Shown here in pieces: positions 59,175-64,000 of a stretch of DNA of 64,000 bases. Origin of the DNA: Rhinopomastus cyanomelas (Eukaryota; Chordata; Aves; Bucerotiformes; Rhinopomastidae); contig VXBP01003681.1 in the NCBI GenBank assembly GCA_013400115.1, forward strand, positions 62,001 to 126,000. The letters run 5' to 3'. The stretch's first letter is position 1; each line of letters starts with the position of its first letter. Position numbers and translations under genes: made by a program. Under the pieces are notes generated by a model, which worked only from the letters and a program-made list of their open reading frames with translations, was not told the origin of the DNA and made no database searches.

Positions 59175-60143
59175 GGGTATCAGGAGAGGTGCCTAGGGAC
59201 TGGAGGATAGCAAATGTTACCCCAATCGTCAAACAGAGAAAGACGGAAGACCCAGGTAACTATAGACCGGTCAGCCTCACCTCCATCCCAGGAAAGGTGA
59301 TGGAACAATTTGTACTAGAGGCTGTCTCCAGGCACATCAAGGACAGGAGGGTCATTAGGGACAGTCAGCATAGCTTTACAAAGGGAAAGTTATGCTTGAC
59401 CAACCTGATAGCCTTTTATGAGNNNNNNNNNNNNNNNNNNNNNNNNNNNNNNNNNNNNNNNNNNNNNNNNNNNNNNNNNNNNNNNNNNNNNNNNNNNNNN
59501 NNNNNNNNNNNNNNNNNNNNNNNNNNNNNNNNNNNNNNNNNNNNNNNNNNNNNNNNNNNNNNNNNNNNNNNNNNNNNNNNNNNNNNNNNNNNNNNNNNNN
59601 NNNNNNNNNNNNNNNNNNNNNNNNNNNNNNNNNNNNNNNNNNNNNNNNNNNNNNNNNNNNNNNNNNNNNNNNNNNNNNNNNNNNNNNNNNNNNNNNNNNN
59701 NNNNNNNNNNNNNNNNNNNNNNNNNNNNNNNNNNNNNNNNNNNNNNNNNNNNNNNNNNNNNNNNNNNNNNNNNNNNNNNNNNNNNNNNNNNNNNNNNNNN
59801 NNNNNNNNNNNNNNNNNNNNNNNNNNNNNNNNNNNNNNNNNNNNNNNNNNNNNNNNNNNNNNNNNNNNNNNNNNNNNNNNNNNNNNNNNNNNNNNNNNNN
59901 NNNNNNNNNNNNNNNNNNNNGGTGGTTATCAGCTCGAGAGAGGTTCTTCTGCCCCTCTACTCTGCCCTGGTGAGACCACACCTGGAGTATTGTGTCCCGT
60001 TCTGGGCCCCTCAGTTCAAGAGGGATGTGGAGCTGCTGGAGAGGGTCCAGCATAGGGCAATGAGGATGATGAAGGAAGTGGAGCACCTCCCTTATGAGGA
60101 GAGGCTGAGGGAGCTGGGTCTCTTTAGCTTGGAGAAGAGGCTG
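59175..60143 (+). mobile_element. CR1 LINE ORF2 fragment, gapped, 3' end missing
   Basis: Before the gap it reads [37 protein letters not shown] and LCLTNLIAFYE (reverse transcriptase fingers). After the gap it reads [39 protein letters not shown] and [14 protein letters not shown], then stops before the ORF2 C-terminus and 3' UTR. The two flanks are in the expected order, so one element is likely. It lacks its 3' end, unusual for CR1. Confidence 0.88.
59423..59920. other. Assembly gap (498 N)
   Basis: This run of N interrupts a CR1 ORF2. Open frames that appear to cross it are artefacts of unknown residues. Confidence 0.99.
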
Positions 60144-60621
60144 CATTATAAATAAAATTATTAATTTAAAAGGAGATCTGTCCAAGTGCAATATTTAACA
60201 TCGTTTAGCTGAAGCAACACAGCCTGAAGTTAGATAATTATATGAAACATGCCTCTTGTGATGTTTTCTAGTGGAAAATGTAATTTGGCACTTGCTACAG
60301 AATGAGTTCAATATCCCTGCATTGTATTGTCTGTTGGATCGATTCCTAAATTGCCAAACCTGGAGAAACAGCAAGAGATCTTTTCATTCTTCCTTGATGC
60401 AAATAATTCTGATGAAAGACTGTAGAGATGCTAGTTACCATGCAAGAGACTTCAGAATGCAAGGATAACTCTAGGTGCACTAAGTTCTTGCTGAGCACAT
60501 TTCTCTATTAGACAACATACATTACAAACACAGATTTCTGCCCTTTCCAAAACAAGGTTTTGAAATTTTGCTTAGTTCCACTGTTGAAAACACTGCAGAC
60601 CATAGGCTGTATTTCATGTTG

Positions 60622-60922
60622 AATCGTTGAATCATAAGGGATTGGAAGGGACCTCGAAAGATCATCTAGTCCAATCCCACCGCCACAGCAGGCTCACCTG
60701 ACTGGAGAAGCCATGGAATTCAGGGAGTCACCCAGGGTAGGAAGGAACCATCATCCACTTNTCATCCTCATGGCCCTCCTTTGCACATGCTCCAGCATCT
60801 CTCCATCCCTCATGTAATAAGAGCTCCAGAACTGGACGCAGTACTCTAGGTGGGGTCTCACCAGAGCAGAGTAGAGGGGGAGAATCACCTCTCTTGACCT
60901 GCTGGCCACACTTCTCCTGATG
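60622..60922 (-). mobile_element. CR1 LINE 3' fragment with an N junction
   Basis: On the minus strand it reads [36 protein letters not shown] and LEHVQRRAMRM, then a single N at 60761, then 3' UTR text with GATGATCTTTCGAGGTCCCT-type words to the 60622 end. The 100 or so codons that should separate the two parts are absent, so either an internal deletion or a collapsed gap lies at the N. Confidence 0.88.
60761..60761. other. Single N inside a CR1
   Basis: It marks the junction between ORF2 text and 3' UTR text of the same element; a compressed assembly gap is likely. Confidence 0.95.
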
Positions 60923-63900
60923 TCATACACAACTATTAGTAAAAAGTGTATGCTGGACATTATTCTTGAAAGACTCTCTGATCGGTTTTTGCTGGACTTC
61001 CTAAATCCTTTAACAAGGTTCATGACAACTCAGGATATAAAAGTATTTGACTTTGCAAATTAGTGTCTTCTGATTTGTTTTAAGACTACTGCAAATGTCC
61101 TCCACCAACCAAGAACAGAATACTGATCTTCAAACCAAGCAGTTCTGAAGAAGGCTCAGTTTTTCCTGACGCTTTCTGACTTCATTAAGGATACACATTT
61201 TCATCTGTGAATCTTAAGATGACAAACTGCAGCTACTACTGCCTGCCCAGTTTCAATAAAATACAAAAATCAGCAGACACCAAATTTGAGCTGATTATAA
61301 AAAAAATTAGAAGTTGCTAATCCTTTTAAGAAACTAGCAAACACCTCATAACTATTTCAGTGGTTGTTCAGGCATACTCATGAGAATTCCTTAAACAATC
61401 AATTCTTGCCAAACTCTTTTTAGAAAACTGATGCAGATACTGCATTTGGCAAATACATGGATTGCTAGTAATGCACAGGAAGAGTCACAAGCTCAAGGAA
61501 CAGCAAGACTCCAGATCAAATCAATAATTACACTGATGCAGTCATCTTTCCTGAAGTTCATTTGTCAATAAATTCTGACAAATCTGTTTTGATAAAAAAA
61601 TAAACATGATGTCCCTGTTTCTACTGTTCTTCAAACTTTCATCTCAGGGTCCTCCAAACCAAATGGTACTGAGAGTTGAGGATTCTCATACAAGGTCAGG
61701 CATGCCACACAGTCCCCAGGGAAAAAAGGAAAAAAAGGAAGGAATTGTTACGGAATTACAACCACATCTCACTATAGAAGATCATAAACACAACTTAGCG
61801 TTAATGTCCAAAGGTCTAAACCTTTGATATCTGTTCAGGTAACCTGCATGTTAAATATCAATTATATGATGAGCTTGAAACAACAGTTCTAAAACATTTA
61901 TTGCCCATTTCTTTTAATCAGCTGACATATATGTAGAGTACATTAAAAAACACTATTAAATACTTAGCTTTCCAAATCACTACAGAAGATGTGTTGCTGA
62001 AGAACAATACAACTGTAGTGCTGTAAAATTTGTGGTAAACTCAGGTGAAGTGGCAATAAATTAAAAACTAAATGAAGCCAAGATGACTCAGCTTCAGAGA
62101 TTATTTTATTACATAAGAATCTCAGCTTTCCAAGCTGAAAAAAGAAAAGCCCAAAAGTCATTCATCAAAAGGAAAGGTTAAAAGTCAAAGCAAACCAAAA
62201 CCCCCAGAAAACCCAACCCCAAACCAACAGTAACTACACTACACACACCAATGACGCCGTAAATCCTACAAAACAGTACACCTCCAAAGACTCAAACACC
62301 AGAGGACAGAAAAGAAAGAGAAAAACTTGAGTATTTGACTTTTATCAGGTGAAGGATATGAGAGAAATCCTATTCAAGGTTTTTGCATATTGAGATTAGC
62401 AATACTGTCATTACTTTGAAAGAAAACCCATTCTGAGAACAAAAGCAACACTGAAGAACAACATTAAACATGAGCTTGAGTTAATTTTCCTGAAAGACAA
62501 CTTGATCTTCAAAATGCACATGCAACAAAAGCATCTCACAGAATTTGTAACACAGAACTGAGTGTTCTGAAATTATTAAAACTATTTTGGCCAAGGCTAA
62601 AGAAAGGGAGGTGCTGATACTTCTACAGTCTTGTGTTCGACCTTGTCAACTGCTTCAGCAAAGTCATCCAAAACCTACCAAATTCCAGAAAAGCCTGACC
62701 TACCTACTGTACTGAAAATAATCTCATCAAAAGTATAGGAAACAAAGACTGACATTTCACTTAGAACTTTTTAACAAAACAACCCCCATCCCCCGCTCAA
62801 AAAAAAATCAAACTCCAAAACAACCCAAAAAAGCAAAACCACAAAGCAAGCGACCACCACAGCACGTTCAACATCACGTTTGTTAATTAATAAAGGCAGC
62901 ACCAAATATCACTTTTTCATTTTACGAACACAAGACTTTCACGAAATCGACAGCCATACATCCATATGTAATGCTGCAATGGGAAACAGCAGGACTGTTA
63001 CTCTTTCCTTTTACTTTCAATAGAGGGAACAAAGAAGGGTCTGCCACAGTTTTCTCCCACTGAGAGAAAAAGTACTAACAAAATATCAATTGTTTAGTGT
63101 ATTGCTTTCAGGGAATACCAAGCATTCAATCTTAGATGTAAAGTTATCTGGTTTGGCAAAAAAAAAACCCAAAACACCTGAAAAGTGAATAAGTGAATAT
63201 ATCCTTTGAGATTTAATAGGCTGTCGGCCGAGTTTTCCTTCCACTGGAGTTGAAATTGCACATAATAGAAAATAACTCTTATGTAATAAGTTAGTTCTTA
63301 AATAGCAGATTTAAAAATTAAAAGCTGAAAGCTGTTCTGCTTTACTGTCAGATCTCCATTTCAGCTGAATCAAAAATCACACATAACAATAACTTAAAAC
63401 AATAATCAAACAACTTAGGCAAGGTGAAATTAAAAATTTCAGACATTTCATAGACAGAAGAAATCCATAAAGGCAGTGGTTTCTAATCTTCAAGTAAAAA
63501 TCCCACATACACACACGAATACATTAGAAGGATACACTGTTCAGTTTTACAGACAGAAATCCCAAAATGCTTAATTTTACAGCAAATTAACAAAAAGCAA
63601 CATAATCCCACCTTCTTTTTAATAATTACGTCCTTTGTCCTGTTTTTAGAGTTAAGTCCAGTCTTTTCTGGTAGCCAAGATTTTTCTTTTGATGTTTTTG
63701 TAATATTCTGTAGAATCATCCTTAAAATATTCTTCATGTGGACAGCTATAAATTGCAGGGACTACAAAAATATTGTGCAAAGCTAAACCTAAGTGCAGTT
63801 TCCGTGCAACAAGTACTGTGAAAAACTACTTAAATGGAGTATTTTTGGTCTACTGACATATGAATTCAAGTAGTAATGACAAGCAGTGATAAGATGTTCT

Positions 63901-64000
63901 AAAGAAGTAAGACAGGCCACAGTTGTGACAGGAACAAGATAGGCAAGATCAAGTTTCACCTAATTAGGCAGGGTTGCAGTAGAAGAGTTCTGCTAGCCTC

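Larger units (their letters stand above)
51402..64000 (-). other. PPP1R13B: PPP1R13B intron 1 (part)
   Basis: By the coding frame, everything upstream of exon 2 is first intron. It contains four CR1 pieces and one 498-base gap. No first exon, CpG island or other gene is recognisable; I see nothing in 51402-53780, 55120-59170 or 60923-64000. Confidence 0.7.

Noticed and set aside
59189..60191. Long open frames on both strands crossing 59423-59920
   Set aside because: They are long only because the N run translates to unknown residues without stops; the real content is CR1 ORF2 on the plus strand.
1..64000. CRISPR arrays, operons, prophage or plasmid features
   Set aside because: No regularly spaced repeats or bacterial gene organisation; the window is clearly vertebrate nuclear DNA.

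Overview
This is a piece of a vertebrate nuclear genome, most likely a bird. The evidence is split coding sequence with GT/AG introns, about 60% A+T intergenic DNA, and interspersed repeats that are almost all CR1-type LINEs whose 3' ends carry the avian ATTCTATG-like octamer. No bacterial operon, CRISPR array, phage or plasmid feature is present. The closest matches named here come from memory of human proteins, not from a database search.

Two protein-coding genes are present, tail to tail. Positions 1145-7621 (+) hold the last five coding exons of ZFYVE21, a FYVE zinc-finger protein with a C-terminal PH-like domain; the 5' exons lie before the window. Positions 10267-51401 (-) hold sixteen coding exons of PPP1R13B (ASPP1), an apoptosis-stimulating p53-binding protein. 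Those exons give 1091 continuous codons, from an N-terminal ubiquitin-like fold through coiled coil, proline-rich region, PP1-docking motif, ankyrin repeats and SH3 domain to the stop. Every exon joins in phase. The first exon lies beyond 64000, so 51402-64000 is intron 1. The two genes are also convergent neighbours in human (14q32.33), so this is conserved microsynteny; their predicted mRNA ends are only about 0.5-0.7 kb apart.

The rest is intron with retroposons: ten CR1 pieces and one short element with a tRNA-like head and a CR1-like tail, probably a SINE. Two CR1 copies have large internal deletions (one joins ORF1 directly to the end of ORF2), two lack their 3' ends, and one lies directly beside another. 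All four runs of N in the window fall inside CR1 elements or at their edge.

The observations most worth checking are the tRNA/CR1 composite SINE at 33716-33897, an in-frame phase-matched candidate cassette exon of PPP1R13B at 20408-20563, the ORF1/ORF2 chimeric CR1 at about 31080-32290, and a CR1 subfamily whose 3' end carries two copies of the terminal recognition module.
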